This document shows, in pieces, positions 1 through 12,600 of a DNA stretch of 64,000 nucleotides; within the stretch, counting starts at the first letter, position 1, and every line of letters begins with the position of its first letter. The notes under the pieces are model-generated. The model searched no databases and had not been told where the DNA came from. It saw only the letters and a list, made by a program, of their open reading frames with translations. The translations under genes were made by a program, and so were the position numbers. This DNA comes from Paratinospora sagittata (lineage: Eukaryota > Streptophyta > Magnoliopsida > Ranunculales > Menispermaceae), in NCBI GenBank assembly GCA_035771175.1, contig CM069589.1:22772201-22836200 (forward strand). Direction: 5' to 3'.

Positions 1-3000
1 GGACATGCATTGCAAAGATGAAGAAACAATATTTTCAACGCCTTTTCATTAACTCATAACAGAGTCAACATTAAACTCTAAGACAATTTGACTTTTTTTT
101 TCTCACCGATTCAATCGATAAGTAAGTTTAATGATCGGTGTGAAACTTTAAAATAACCATAACTTTTTGATTCCAACTCCAATTGTGTAATTGAACATGC
201 GTGAGAAATAAGAAAAAAAGACATTTTCAATTCCTTATTAATCGCTCAAATCAAAGTCAGGATGAAAAGTTGCGGCTATTCGAAATTTTTTTCTTGATTT
301 GTTCGATAAGTAAGTTAATTGATCGGTAAAAAACATTCAAATAGTAGTAACAATTTATTCCCGACTCCGATTTGAGTGATTGAAAATGCGTTGGAAAGAG
401 GAAAAAACGATATTTCAAACGCCTTTTGAATAACTCTAATCATAGTTCGAAAGAAATGGTTACGACTTTTTGAATTTTGATTACTGATTAGATTAATAAG
501 TACGTTGGCCAATGGGTAGCAAACATTCAAATAGCCATAACGTTTTCATTCTGACTCTGATTTCAGAGATTGGACATGCATTGCAAAGATGAAGAAACAA
601 TATTTTCAACGCCTTTTCATTAACTCATAACAGAGTCAGCATAAAACTGTACGACTAATTGACTTTTTCTGACCGTTTCAATCGATAAGTAAGTTTAATG
701 ATCGGTGTGCAACTTTAAAATAACCACAACTTTTTTATTCCGACTCGAATTGTGTGATGGAACATGCGTTAGAAATAAGAAGAAAAGACAATTTCAATTC
801 CTTTTGAATCACTCAAATCGAAGTCGGGATGAAAATTTACGGCTATTTGAACTTTTCTTAATGATTTGTTCGATAAGTAAGTTGATTGATCGGTCAAAAA
901 GATTCAAATAGCAGTAACATTTTATTCCCGACTCCGATTTGAGTGATTGAAAATGCGTTGAAAGAGGAAGAAACGATATTTCAAACGCGTTTTAAATAAC
1001 TCAAATCATAGCTCGAAAGAAATGGTTACGGCTATTTGAATTTTGATTACTGATTAGATTAATAAGTAAGGTGGCTAATGGGTAGCAAACATTCAAATAG
1101 CCACAACGTTTTCATCCTAACTCTGATTTGAGAGATTGGACATGCATTGCAAAGATGAAGAAACAAAATTTTCAACGCCTTTTCATTAACTCATAACAGA
1201 GTCAGCATTAAACTCTAGGACAATTTGACTTTTTCTCACCGATTCAATCGATAAGTAAGTTTAATGATCGGTGTGAAACTTTAAAATAACCATAACTTTT
1301 TGATTCCGACTCCAATTGTGTGATTGAACATGCGTTAGAAATAGGAAAAAAAGACATTTTCAATTCCTTATGAATCACTCAAATCAAAGTCGGGATGAAA
1401 AGTTACAGGTATTCGAACTTTTCTTCTTGATTTGTTCGATAAGTAAGTTGATTGATCGGTAAAAAACATTCAAATAGTAGTAACAATTTATTCCCGACTC
1501 CGATTTGAGTGATTGAAAATGCGTTGGAAAGAGGAAGAAACGATATTTCAAACGCCTTTTGAATAACTCTCATCATAGTTCGAAAGAAATGGTTACGACT
1601 TTTTGAATTTTGATTACTGATTAGATTAATAAGTACGTTGGCCAATGGGTAGCAAACATTCAAATAGCCATAACGTTTTCATCCTGACTCTGATTTGAGA
1701 GATTGGACATGCATTGCAAAGATGAAGAAACAATATTTTCAACGCCTTTCCATTAACTCATAACAGAGTCAGCATAAAACTGTACGACTAATTGACTTTT
1801 TGTCGCTGTTTCAATCGATAAGTAAGTTTAATGATCGGTGTGCAACTTTAAAATAACCACAACTTTTTTATTCCTACTTGAATGGTGTGATGGAACATGC
1901 GTTAGAAATAAGAAGAAAAGACATTTTCAATTCCTTTTGAATCACTCAAATCAAAGTCGGGATGAAAATTTACGGCTATTTGAACTTTTCTTAATGATTT
2001 GTTCGATAAGTAAGTTGATTGATCGGTCAAAAAGATTCAAATAGCAGTAACATTTTATTCCCGACTCCGATTTGAGTGATTGAAAATGCGTTGAAAGAGG
2101 AAGAAACGATATTTCAAACGCGTTTTAAATAACTCAAATCATAGCTCGAAAGAAATGGTTACGGCTATTAGAATTTTGATTACTGATTAGATTAATAAGT
2201 AAGGTGGCTAATGGGTAGCAAACATTCAAATAGCCACAACGTTTTCATCCTGACTCTGATTTGAGAGATTGGACATGCATTGCGAAGATGAAGAAACAAT
2301 ATTTTCAACGCCTTTTCATTAACTCATAACAGAGTCAGCATTAAACTCTAAGACAATTTGACTTTTTCTCACCGATTCAATCGATAAGTAAGTTTAATGA
2401 TCGGTGTGAAACTTTAAAATAACCATAACTTTTTGATTCCAACTCCAATTGTGTGATTGAACATGCGTTAGGAATAAGAAAAAAAGACATTTTCAATTCC
2501 TTATTAATCACTCAAATCAAAGTCAGGATGAAAAGTTGCGGCTATTCGAAATTTTCTTCTTGATTTGTTCGATAAGTAAGTTAATTGATCTATAAAAAAC
2601 ATTCAAATAGTAGTAACAATTTATTCCTGACTCCGATTTGAGTGATTGAAAATGCGTTGGAAAGAGGAAAAAACGATATTTCAAACGCCTTTTGAATAAC
2701 TCTAACCATAGTTCGAAAGAAATGGTTGCGACTTTTTGAATTTTGATTACTGATTAGATTAATAAGTACGTTGGCCAATGGGTAGCAAACATTCAAATAG
2801 CCATAACGTTTTCATTCTGACTCTGATTTGAGAGATTGGACATGCATTGCAAAGATGAAGAAACAATATTTTCAACGCCTTTTCATTAACTCATAACAGA
2901 GTCAGCATAAAACTGTACGACTAATTGACTTTTTCTGACCGTTTCAATCGATAAGTAAGTTTAATGATCGGTGTGCAACTTTAAAATAACCACAACTTTT

Positions 3001-3403
3001 TTATTCCGACTCGAATTGTGTGATGGAACATGCGTTAGAAATAAGAAGAAAAGACATTTTCAATTCCTTTTGAATCACTCAAATCGAAGTCGGGATGAAA
3101 ATTTACGGCTATTTGAACTTTTCTTAATGATTTGTTCGATAAGTAAGTTGATTGATTGGTCAAAAAGATTCAAATAACAGTAACATTTTATTCCCGACTC
3201 TGATTTGAGTGATTGAAAATGCGTTGAAAGAGGAAGAAACGATATTTCAAACGCGTTTTAAATAACTCAAATCATAGCTCGAAAGAAATGGTTACGGCTA
3301 TTTGAATTTTGATTACTGATTAGATTAATAAATAAGGTGGCTAATGGGTAGCAAACATTCAAATAGCCACAATGTTTTCATCCTGACTCTGATTTGAGAG
3401 ATT
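1..3403 (+). repeat. Two-unit HOR, ~1,133 bp period
   Basis: Unit types alternate A1 (1, 1138, 2271) and A2 (572, 1705, 2838). Diagnostic variants recur at 1,133-bp spacing, for example the B-subunit TTTTTTATTCC stretch near 720, 1,860 and 2,995. C1 and C2 versions of subunit C alternate likewise. The alternation continues into the next unit at 3,404, where the pattern becomes three-unit. The left end of this block is outside the window. Confidence 0.85.
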
Positions 3404-6400
3404 GGACATGCATTGCAAAGATGAAGAAACAAAATTTTCAACGCCTTTTCATTAACTCATAACAGAGTCAGCATTAAACTCTAAGACAATTTGACTTTTT
3501 TTTCTCACCGATTCAATCGATAAGTAAGTTTAATGATCGGTGTGAAACTTTAAAATAACCATAACTTTTTGATTCTGACTCCAATTGTGTGATTGAACAT
3601 GCGTTAGAAATAAGAAAAAAAGACATTTTCAATTCCTTATTAATCACTCAAATCAAAGTCAGGATGAAAATTTGCGGCTATTCGAAATTTTCATCTTGAT
3701 TTGTTCGATAAGTAAGTTGATTGATCGGTAAAAAACATTCAAATAGTAGTAACAATTTTTTCCCGACTCCGATTTGAGTGATTGAAAATGCGTTGGAAAG
3801 AGGAAGAAACGATATTTCAAACGCCTTTTGAATAACTCTAATCATAGTTCGAAAGAAATGGTTACGGCTTTCTGAATTTTGATTACTGATTAGATTAATA
3901 AGTACGTTGGCTAATGGGTAGCAAACATTCAAATAGCCATAACGTTTTCATCCTGACTCTGATTTGAGAGATTGGACATGAATTGCAAAGATGAAGAAAC
4001 AATATTTTCAACGCCTTTTGATTAACTCATAACAGAGTCAACATAAAACTGTACGACTAATTGACTTTTTCTGACCGTTTCAATCGATAAGTAAGTTTAA
4101 TGATCGGTGTGCAACTTTAAAATAACCACAGCTTTTTGATTCCGACTCCAATTGGGTGATTGAACATGCGTTAGAAATAAGAAGAAAAGACATTTTCAAT
4201 TCCTTTTGAATCACTCAAATCAAAGTCGAGATGAAAATTTACGGCTATTTGAACTTTTCTTAACGATTTGTTCGATAAGTAAGTTGATTGATCGGTCAAA
4301 AAGATTCAAATAGTAGTAACATTTTATTCCCGACTCCGATTTGAGTGATTGAAAATGCGTTGAAAGAGGAAGAAACGATATTTCAAAGGCGTTTTAAATA
4401 ACTCAAATCATAGCTCGAAAGAAATGGTTACGGCTATTTGAATTTTGATTATTGATTAGATTAATAAGTACGTTGGCAAATGGGTAGCAAACATTCAAAT
4501 ATCCATAACGTTTTCATCCTGACTCTGATTTGAGATATTGGACATGCATTGCAAAGATGAAGAAACAATATTTTCATCGCCTTTTCATTAACTCATAACA
4601 GAGTCAGCATAAAACCGTACGACTAATTGACCTTTTCTCACCGTTTCAATCGATAAGTAAGTTTAATGATCGGTGTGCAACTTTAAAATAACCACAACTT
4701 TTTTATTCCGACTCGAATTGTGTGATGGAACATGCGTTAGAAATAAGAAGAAAAGACATTTTCAATTCCTTTTGAATCACTCAAATCGAAGTCGGGATGA
4801 AAATTTACGGCTATTTGAACTTTTCTTAATGATTTGTTCGATAAGTAAGTTGATTGATTGGTCAAAAAGATTCAAATAACAGTAACATTTTATTCCCGAC
4901 TCCGATTTGAGTGATTGAAAATGCGTTGAAAGAGGAAGAAACGATATTTCAAACGCGTTTTAAAAAACTCAAATCATAGCTCGAAAGAAATGGTTAAGGC
5001 TATTTGAATTTTGATTACTGATTAGATTAATAAGTAAGGTAGCTAATGAGTAGCAAACATTCAAATAGCCACAACGTTTTCATCCTGACTCTTATTTGAG
5101 AGATTGGACATGCATTGCAAAGATGAAGAAACAAAATTTTCAACGCCTTTTCATTAACTCATAACAGAGTCAGCATTAAACTCTAAGACAATTTGACTTT
5201 TTTTTCTCACCGATCCAATCGATAAGTAAGTTTAATGATCGGTGTGAAACTTTAAAATAACCATAACTTTTTGATTCTGACTCCAATTGTGTGATTGAAC
5301 ATGCATTAGAAATAAGAAAAAAAGGCATTTTCAATTCCTTATTAATCACTCAAATCAAAGTCAGGATGAAAAGTTGCGGCTATTCGAAATTTTCTTCTTG
5401 ATTTGTTCGATAAGTAAGTTGATTGATCGGTAAAAAACATTCAAATAGTAGTAACAATTTTTTCCCGACTCCGATTTGAGTGATTGAAAATGCGTTGGAA
5501 AGAGGAAGAAACGATATTTCAAACGCCTTTTGAATAACTCTAATCATAGTTCGAAAGAAATGGTTACGGCTTTCTGAATTTTGATCACTGATTAGATTAA
5601 TAAGTACGTTGGCCAATGGGTAGCAAACATTCAAATAGCCATAACGTTTTCATCCTGACTCTGATTTGAGAGATTTGACATGCATTGCAAAGATGAAGAA
5701 ACAATATTTTCAAGGCCTTTTCATTAACTCATAACAGAGTCAGCATTAAACTCTAAGACAATTTGACTTTTTTTTCTCACCGATTCAATCGATAAGTAAG
5801 TTTAATGATCGGTGTGAAACTTTAAAATAACCATAACTTTTTGATTCCGACTCCAATTGTGTGATTGAACATGCGTTAGAAATTAGAAAAAAAGACATTT
5901 TCAATTCCTTATTAATCACTCAAATCAAAGTCAGGATGAAAAGTTGCGGCTATTCGAAATTTTCTTCTTGATTTGTTCGATAAGTAAGTTGATTGATCGG
6001 TAAAAAACATTCAAATAGTAGTAACAATTTATTCCCGACTCCGATTTGAGTGATTGAAAATGCGTTGGAAAGAGGAAGAAACGATATTTCAAACGCCTTT
6101 TGAATAACTCTAATCATAGTTCGAAAGAAATGGTTACGGCTTTCTGAATTTTGATTACTGATTAGATTAATAAGTACGTTGGCTAATGGGTAGCAAACAT
6201 TCAAATAGCCATAACGTTTTCATACTGACTCTGATTTGAGAGATTGGACATGCATTGCAAAGATGAAGAAACAATATTTTCAACGCCTTTTGATTAACTC
6301 ATAACAGAGTCAACATAAAACTGTACGACTAATTGACTTTTTCTGACCGTTTCAATCGATAAGTAAGTTTAATGATCGGTGTGCAACTTTAAAATAACCA

Positions 6401-7377
6401 CAACTTTTTGATTCCGACTCCAATTGGGTGATTGAACATGCGTTAGAAATAAGAAGAAAAGGCATTTTCAATTCCTTTTGAATCACTCAAATCAAAGTCG
6501 AGTTGAAAATTTACGGCTATTTGAACTTTTCTTAATGATTTGTTCGATAAGTAAGTTGATTGATCGGTCAAAAAGATTCAAATAGTAGTAACATTTTATT
6601 CCCGACTTCGATTTGAGTGATTGAAAATGCGTTGAAAGAGGAAGAAACGATATTTCAAAGGCGTTTTAAATAACTCAAATCATAGCTCGAAAGAAATGGT
6701 TACGGCTATTTGAATTTTGATTATTGATTAGATTAATAAGTACGTTGGCAAATGGGTAGCAAACATTCAAATATCCATAACGTTTTCATCCAGACTCTGA
6801 TTTGAGATATTGGACATGCATTGCAAAGATGAAGAAACAATATTTTCAACGCCTTTTCATTAACTCATAACAGAGTCAGCATAAAACTGTACGACTAATT
6901 GACTTTTTCTCACCGTTTCAATCGATAAGTAAGTTTAATGATCAGTGTGCAACTTTAAAATAACCACAACTTTTTGATTCCGACTCGAATTGTGTGATGG
7001 AACATGCGTTAGAAATAAGAAGAAAAGACATTTTCAATTCCTTTTGAATCACTCAAAACAAAGTCGGGATGAAAATTTACGGCTATTTGAATTTTTCTTA
7101 ATGATTTGTTCGATAAGTAAGTTGATTGATTGGTCAAAAAGATTCAAATAACAGTAACATTTTATTCCCGACTCCGATTTGAGTGATTGAAAATGCGTTG
7201 AAAGAGGAAGAAACGATATTTCAAACGCGTTTTAAATAACTCAAATCATAGCTCGAAAGAAATGGTTACGGCTATTTGAATTTTGATTACTGATTAGATT
7301 AATAAATAAGGTGGCTAATGGGTAGCAAACATTCAAATAGCCACAACGTTTTCATCCTGACTCTGATTTGAGAGATT
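3404..7377 (+). repeat. Two ~1,702-bp three-unit blocks with one extra unit
   Basis: The order of A versions is A1 (3404), A2 (3974), A2 (4540), A1 (5106), A1 (5676), A2 (6246), A2 (6812), then A1 at 7378. Thus 3,404-5,105 and 5,676-7,377 are two A1-A2-A2 blocks, and 5,106-5,675 is an additional A1 unit. Shared marks of the two blocks include the GTCGAG variant near 4,227 and 6,498 and AAATATCCATAACG near 4,497 and 6,768. The GATATTGGACATG variant appears in both third units. This block is where the array switches from the two-unit to the three-unit pattern. Confidence 0.8.
5106..6245 (+). repeat. Tandem duplication of a single 570-bp unit
   Basis: Units 5,106-5,675 and 5,676-6,245 are both 570 bp and both type A1 followed by C1. 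Both have the lengthened T run (GACTTTTTTTTCTCACCG) in A, the B version AATCACTCAAATCAAAGTCAGG and a C1 with TTACGGCTTTCTGAATTTTG. They differ by a few substitutions, for example GATCCAATCG in the first and GATTCAATCG in the second. This matches the addition of one unit by unequal exchange. Confidence 0.75.
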
Positions 7378-9042
7378 GGACATGCATTGCAAAGATGAAG
7401 AAACAATATTTTCAACGCCTTTTCATTAACTCATAACAGAGTCAGCATTAAACTCTAAGACAATTTGACTTTTTCTCACCGATTCAATCGAAAAGTAAGT
7501 TTAATGATCGGTGTGAAACTTTAAAATAACCATAACTTTTTGATTCCGACTCCAATTGTGTGATTGAACATGCGTTAGAAATAAGAAAAAAAGACATTTT
7601 CAATTCCTTATTAATCACTCAAATCAAAGTCAAGATGAAAAGTTGCGGCTATTCGAAATTTTCTTCTTGATTTGTTCGATAAGTAAGTTGATTGATCGGT
7701 AAAAAACATTCAAATAGTAGTAACAATTTATTCCCGACTCCGATTTGAGTGATAGAAAATGCGTTGGAAAGAGGAAGAAACGATATTTCAAACGCCTTTT
7801 GAATAACTCTAATCATAGTTCTAAAGAAATGGTTACGGCTTTTTGAATTTTGATTACTGATTAGATTAATAAGTACGTTGGCCAATGGGTAGCAAACATT
7901 CAAATAGCCATAACGTTTTTATCCTGACTCTGATTTGAGAGATTGGACATGCATTGCAAAGATGAAGAAACAATATTTTCAACGCCTTTCCATTAACTCA
8001 TAACAGAGTCAGCATAAAACTGTACGACTAATTGACTTTTTCTGACCGTTTCAATCGATAAGTAAGTTTAATGATCGGTGTGCAACTTTAAAATAACCAC
8101 AACTTTTTGATTCCGACTCCAATTGGGTGATTGAACATGCGTTAGAAGTAGGAAAAAAAGACATTTTCAATTCCTTATGAATCGCTCAAATCAAAGTCGA
8201 CATGAAAAGTTACGGCTATTCGAACTTTTCTTCTTGATTTGTTCGATAAGTAAGTTGATTGATCGGTAAAAAACATTCAAATAGCAGTAACATTTTATTC
8301 CCGACTCCGATTTGAGTATTTGAAAATGCGTTGAAAGAGGAAGAAACGATATTTCAAACGCGTTTTAAATAACTCAAATCATAGCTCGAAAGAAATGGTT
8401 ACGGCTATTCGAATTTTGATTACTGATTAGATTAATAAGTACGTTGGCTAATGGGTAGCAAACATTCAAATAGCCATAACGTTTTCATCCTGACTCTGAT
8501 TTGAGAGATTGGACATGCATTGCAAAGATGAAGAAACAATATTTTCAACGCCTTTTGATTAACTCATAACAGAGTCAACATAAAACTGTACGACTAATTG
8601 ACTTTTTCTGACTGTTTCAATCGATAAGTAAGTTTAATGATCGGTGTGCAACTTTAAAATAACCACAACTTTTTGATTCCGACTCCAATTGGGTGATTGA
8701 ACATGCGTTAGTAATAAGAAGAAAAGACATTTTCAATTCTTTTTGAATCACTCAAATCAAAGTCGGGATGAAAATTTACGGCTATTTGAACTTTTCTTAA
8801 CAATTTGTTCGATAAGTAAGTTGATTGATCGGTCAAAAAGAATCAAATAGTAGTAACATTTTATTCCCGACTCCGATTTGAGTGATTGAAAATGCGTTGA
8901 AAGAGGAAGAAACGATATTTCAAACGCGTTTTAAATAACTCAAATCATAGCTCGAAAGAAATGGTTACGGCTATTTGAATTTTGATTACTGATTAGATTA
9001 ATAAGTAAGGTGGCTAATGGGTAGCAAACATTCAAATAGCCA

Positions 9043-9231
9043 CAACGTTTTCATCCTGACTCTGATTTGAGAGATTGGACATGCATTGCAAAGATGAAGA
9101 AACAATATTTTCAACGCCTTTTCATTAACTCATAACAGAGTCAGCATTAAACTCTAAGACAATTTGACTTTTTCTCACCGATTCAATCGATAAGTAAGTT
9201 TAATGATCGATGTGAAACTTTAAAATAACCA
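9043..9231 (+). repeat. Satellite subunit A (~189 bp)
   Basis: Subunit A carries the landmarks GTTTTCATCCTGACTCTG, GGACATGCATTGCAAAGATG and, in its second half, CGATAAGTAAGTTTAATGATCG. Aligned by eye it shares most of its first ~90 bases with subunit C and is more diverged in the second half. Several diagnostic versions exist. A1 has CAGCATTAAACTCTAAGAC with CACCGATTC. A2 has ACATAAAACTGTACGAC or AGCATAAAACTGTACGAC with GACCGTTTC. A3 has GTCCGCATTAAACTGTAAGAC. The order of these versions along the window defines the higher-order repeats. The copy here is type A1. Confidence 0.85.
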
Positions 9232-9419
9232 TAACTTTTTGATTCCGACTCCAATTGTGTGATTGAACATGCGTTAGAAATAAGAAAAAAAGACATTTTC
9301 AATTCCTTATTAATCACTCAAATCAAAGTCAGGATGAAAAGTTGCGGCTATTCGAAATTTTCTTCTTGATTTGTTCGATAAGTAAGTTGATTGATCGGTA
9401 AAAAACATTCAAATAGTAG
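9232..9419 (+). repeat. Satellite subunit B (~188 bp)
   Basis: Subunit B starts TAACTTTTTGATTCCGACTC, continues with GATTGAACATGCGTTAGAAA, and in its second half has GATTTGTTCGATAAGTAAG followed by TTGATTGATCGGT or the TTGATTCATCGGT variant. The layout matches A and C position for position: a GACTC-type block near base 15, an ATGC block near base 40 and an AAGTA block near base 140. This shows descent from a common ~189-bp monomer. Useful versions are AGAAGAAAAGACATT against AGGAAAAAAAGACATT, and GTCGGGATG against GTCGACATG. The GATTCATCGG version is absent from the left part of the window and first appears near 28,660. Confidence 0.85.
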
Positions 9420-9609
9420 TAACAATTTATTCCCGACTCCGATTTGAGTGATAGAAAATGCGTTGGAAAGAGGAAGAAACGATATTTCAAACGCCTTTTG
9501 AATAACTCTAATCATAGTTCTAAAGAAATGGTTACGACTTTTTGAATTTTGATTACTGATTAGATTAATAAGTACGTTGGCCAATGGGTAGCAAACATTC
9601 AAATAGCCA
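9420..9609 (+). repeat. Satellite subunit C (~189 bp)
   Basis: Subunit C starts TAACA and contains CCCGACTCCGATTTGAGTGA, a GCGTTGGAAAGAGGAAG or GCGTTGAAAGAGGAAG core, and GATTAGATTAATAAGTACG in its second half. Version C1 (GTTGGAAAGAGG with TAACTCTAATCATAGTTC) is the copy shown here and is common from 1 to ~23,200. Version C2 (GTTGAAAGAGG with CGCGTTTTAAATAACTC) occurs throughout. Version C3 (CGCCTTTTAAATAACTC) belongs mainly to the region after ~26,400. On the reverse strand C1 leaves a frame open for ~84 codons; C2 closes it with TGA and TAA stops, so that open frame is a by-product of unit type. Confidence 0.85.
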
Positions 9610-12600
9610 TAACGTTTTCATCCTGACTCTGATTTGAGAGATTGGACATGCATAGCAAAGATGAAGAAACAATATTTTCAACGCCTTTCCATTAACTCAT
9701 AACAGAGTCAGCATAAAACTGTACGACTAATTGACTTTTTCTGACCGTTTCAATCGATAAGTAAGTTTAATGATCGGTGTGCAACTTTAAAATAACCACA
9801 ACTTTTTAATTCCGACTCCAATTGGGTGATTGAACATGCGTTAGAAGTAGGAAAAAAAGACATTTTCAATTCCTTATGAATCGCTCAAATCAAAGTCGAC
9901 ATGAAAAGTTACGGCTATTCGAACTTTTCTTCTTGATTTGTTCGATAAGTAAGTTGATTGATCGGTAAAAAACATTCAAATAGCAGTAACATTTTATTCC
10001 CGACTCCGATTTGAGTGATTGAAAATGCGTTGAAAGAGGAAGAAACGATATCTCAAACGCGTTTTAAATAACTCAAATCATAGCTCGAAAGAAATGGTTA
10101 CGGCTATTCGAGTTTTGATTACTGATTAGATTAATAAGTACGTTGGCTAATGGGTAGCAAACATTCAAATAGCCATAACGTTTTCATCCTGACTCTGATT
10201 TGAGAGATTGGACATGCATTGCAAAGATGAAGAAACAATATTTTCAACGTCTTTTGATTAACTCATAACAGAGTCAACATAAAACTGTACGACTAATTGA
10301 CTTTTTCTGACTGTTTCAATCGATAAGTAAGTTTAATGATCGGTGTGCAACTTTAAAATAACCACAACTTTTTGATTCCGACTCCAATTGGGTGATTGAA
10401 CATGCGTTAGTAATAAGAAGAAAAGACATTTTCAATTCTTTTTGAATCACTCAAATCAAAGTCGGGATGAAAATTTACGGCTATTTGAACTTTTCTTAAC
10501 AATTTGTTCGATAAGTAAGTTGATTGATCGGTCAAAAAGATTCAAATAGTAGTAACATTTTATTCCCGACTCCGATTTGAGTGATTGAAAATGCGTTGAA
10601 AGAGGAAGAAACGATATTTCAAACGCGTTTTAAATAACTCAAATCATAGCTCGAAAGAAATGGTTACGGCTATTTGAATTTTGATTACTGATTAGATTAA
10701 TAAGTAAGGTGGCTAATGGGTAGCAAACATTCAAATAGCCACAACGTTTTCATCCTGACTCTGATTTGAGAGATTGGACATGCATTGCAAAGATGAAGAA
10801 ACAATATTTTCAACGCCTTTTCATTAACTCATAACAGAGTCAGCATTAAACTCTAAGACAATTTGACTTTTTCTCACCGATTCAATCGATAAGTAAGTTT
10901 AATGATCGATGTGAAACTTTAAAATAACCATAACTTTTTGATTCCGACTCCAATTGTGTAATTGAACATGCGTTAGAAATAAGAAAAAAAGACATTTTCA
11001 ATTCCTTATTAATCACTCAAATCAAAGTCAGGATGAAAAGTTGCGGCTATTCGAAATTTTCTTCTTGATTTGTTCGATAAGTAAGTTGATTGATCGGTAA
11101 AAAACATTCAAATAGTAGTAACAATTTATTCCCGACTCCGATTTGAGTGATAGAAAATGCGATGGAAAGAGGAAGAAACGATATTTCAAACGCCTTTTGA
11201 ATAACTCTAATCGTAGTTCTAAAGAAATGGTTACGGCTTTTTGAATTTTGATTACTGATTAGATTAATAAGTACGTTGGCCAATGGGTAGCAAACATTCA
11301 AATAGCCATAACGTTTTCATCCTGACTCTGATTTGAGAGATTGGACATGCATTGCAAAGATGAAGAAACAATATTTTCAACGCCTTTCCATTAACTCATA
11401 ACAGAGTCAGCATAAAACTGTACGACTAATTGACTTTTTCTGACCGTTTCAATCGATAAGTAAGCTTAATGATCGGTGTGCAACTTTAAAATAACCACAA
11501 CTTTTTGATTCCGACTCCAATTGGGTGATTGAACATGCGTTAGAAGTAGGAAAAAAAGACATTTTCAATTCCTTATGAATCGCTCAAATCAAAGTCGACA
11601 TGAAAAGTTACGGCTATTCGAACTTTTCTTCTTGATTTGTTCGATAAGTAAGTTGATTGATCGGTAAAAAACATTCAAATAGCAGTAACATTTTATTCCC
11701 GACTCCGATTTGAGTGATTGAAAATGCGTTGAAAGAGGAAGAAACGATATCTCAAACGCGTTTTAAATAACTCAAATCATAGCTCGAAAGAAATGGTTAC
11801 GGCTATTCGAGTTTTGATTACTGATTAGATTAATAAGTACGTTGGCTAATGGGTAGCAAACATTCAAATAGCCATAACGTTTTCATCCTGACTCTGATTT
11901 GAGAGATTGGACATGCATTGCAAAGATGAAGAAACAATATTTTCAACGCCTTTTGATTAACTCATAACAGAGTCAACATAAAACTGTACGACTAATTGAC
12001 TTTTTCTGACTGTTTCAATCGATAAGTAAGTTTAATGATCGGTGTGCAACTTTAAAATAACCACAACTTTTTGATTCCGACTCCAATTGGGTGATTGAAC
12101 ATGCGTTAGTAATAAGAAGAAAAGACATTTTCAATTCTTTTTGAATCACTCAAATCAAAGTCGGGATGAAAATTTACGGCTATTTGAACTTTTCTTAACA
12201 ATTTGTTCGATAAGTAAGTTGATTGATCGGTCAAAAAGATTCAAATAGTAGTAACATTTTATTCCCGACTCCGATTTGAGTGATTGAAAATGCGTTGAAA
12301 GAGGAAGAAACGATATTTCAAACGCGTTTTAAATAACTCAAATCATAGCTCGAAAGAAATGGTTACGGCTATTTGAATTTTGATTACTGATTAGATTAAT
12401 AAGTATGGTGGCTAATGGGTAGCAAACATTCAAATAGCAACAACGTTTTCATCCTGACTCTGATTTGAGAGATTGGACATGCATTGCAAAGATGAAGAAA
12501 CAATATTTTCAACGCCTTTTCATTAACTCATAACAGAGTCAGCATTAAACTCTAAGACAATTTGACTTTTTCTCACCGATTCAATCGATAAGTAAGTTTA

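Larger units (their letters stand above)
9043..9609 (+). repeat. Reference 567-bp satellite unit (A+B+C)
   Basis: This unit is given as a worked example of the organisation repeated through the window. Starting each subunit at its TAAC (or CAAC) anchor, A is 189 bp, B is 188 bp and C is 190 bp here. The same three-part order holds wherever I checked, for example 27,172-27,737 (189+188+189 = 566). Variation among units is mostly single-base substitution plus small T-run length changes. Units with a longer T run in A reach 570 bp. The strand label is arbitrary and only gives the reading direction used here. The starting phase is my choice, since a tandem repeat has no natural first base. Confidence 0.9.

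Noticed and set aside
705..911. Forward open frames of 68 codons at 705, 1838, 2971 and 4673
   Set aside because: These sit in subunit B, repeat with the two-unit HOR, and disappear in B variants elsewhere through ordinary substitutions. There is no supporting promoter or conserved domain.
7649..7903. Recurring reverse-strand open frame of 84-98 codons (also at 315, 1403, 3678, 9348, 11047, 12746, 14445, 18405, 19504, 20639, 22906, 61488 and others)
   Set aside because: It lies in subunit C and recurs only because C recurs. C2 units close the same frame with TGA and TAA through single changes, there is no sign of protein-level constraint, and the predicted peptide matches no family I recognise. 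It is a by-product of the satellite.
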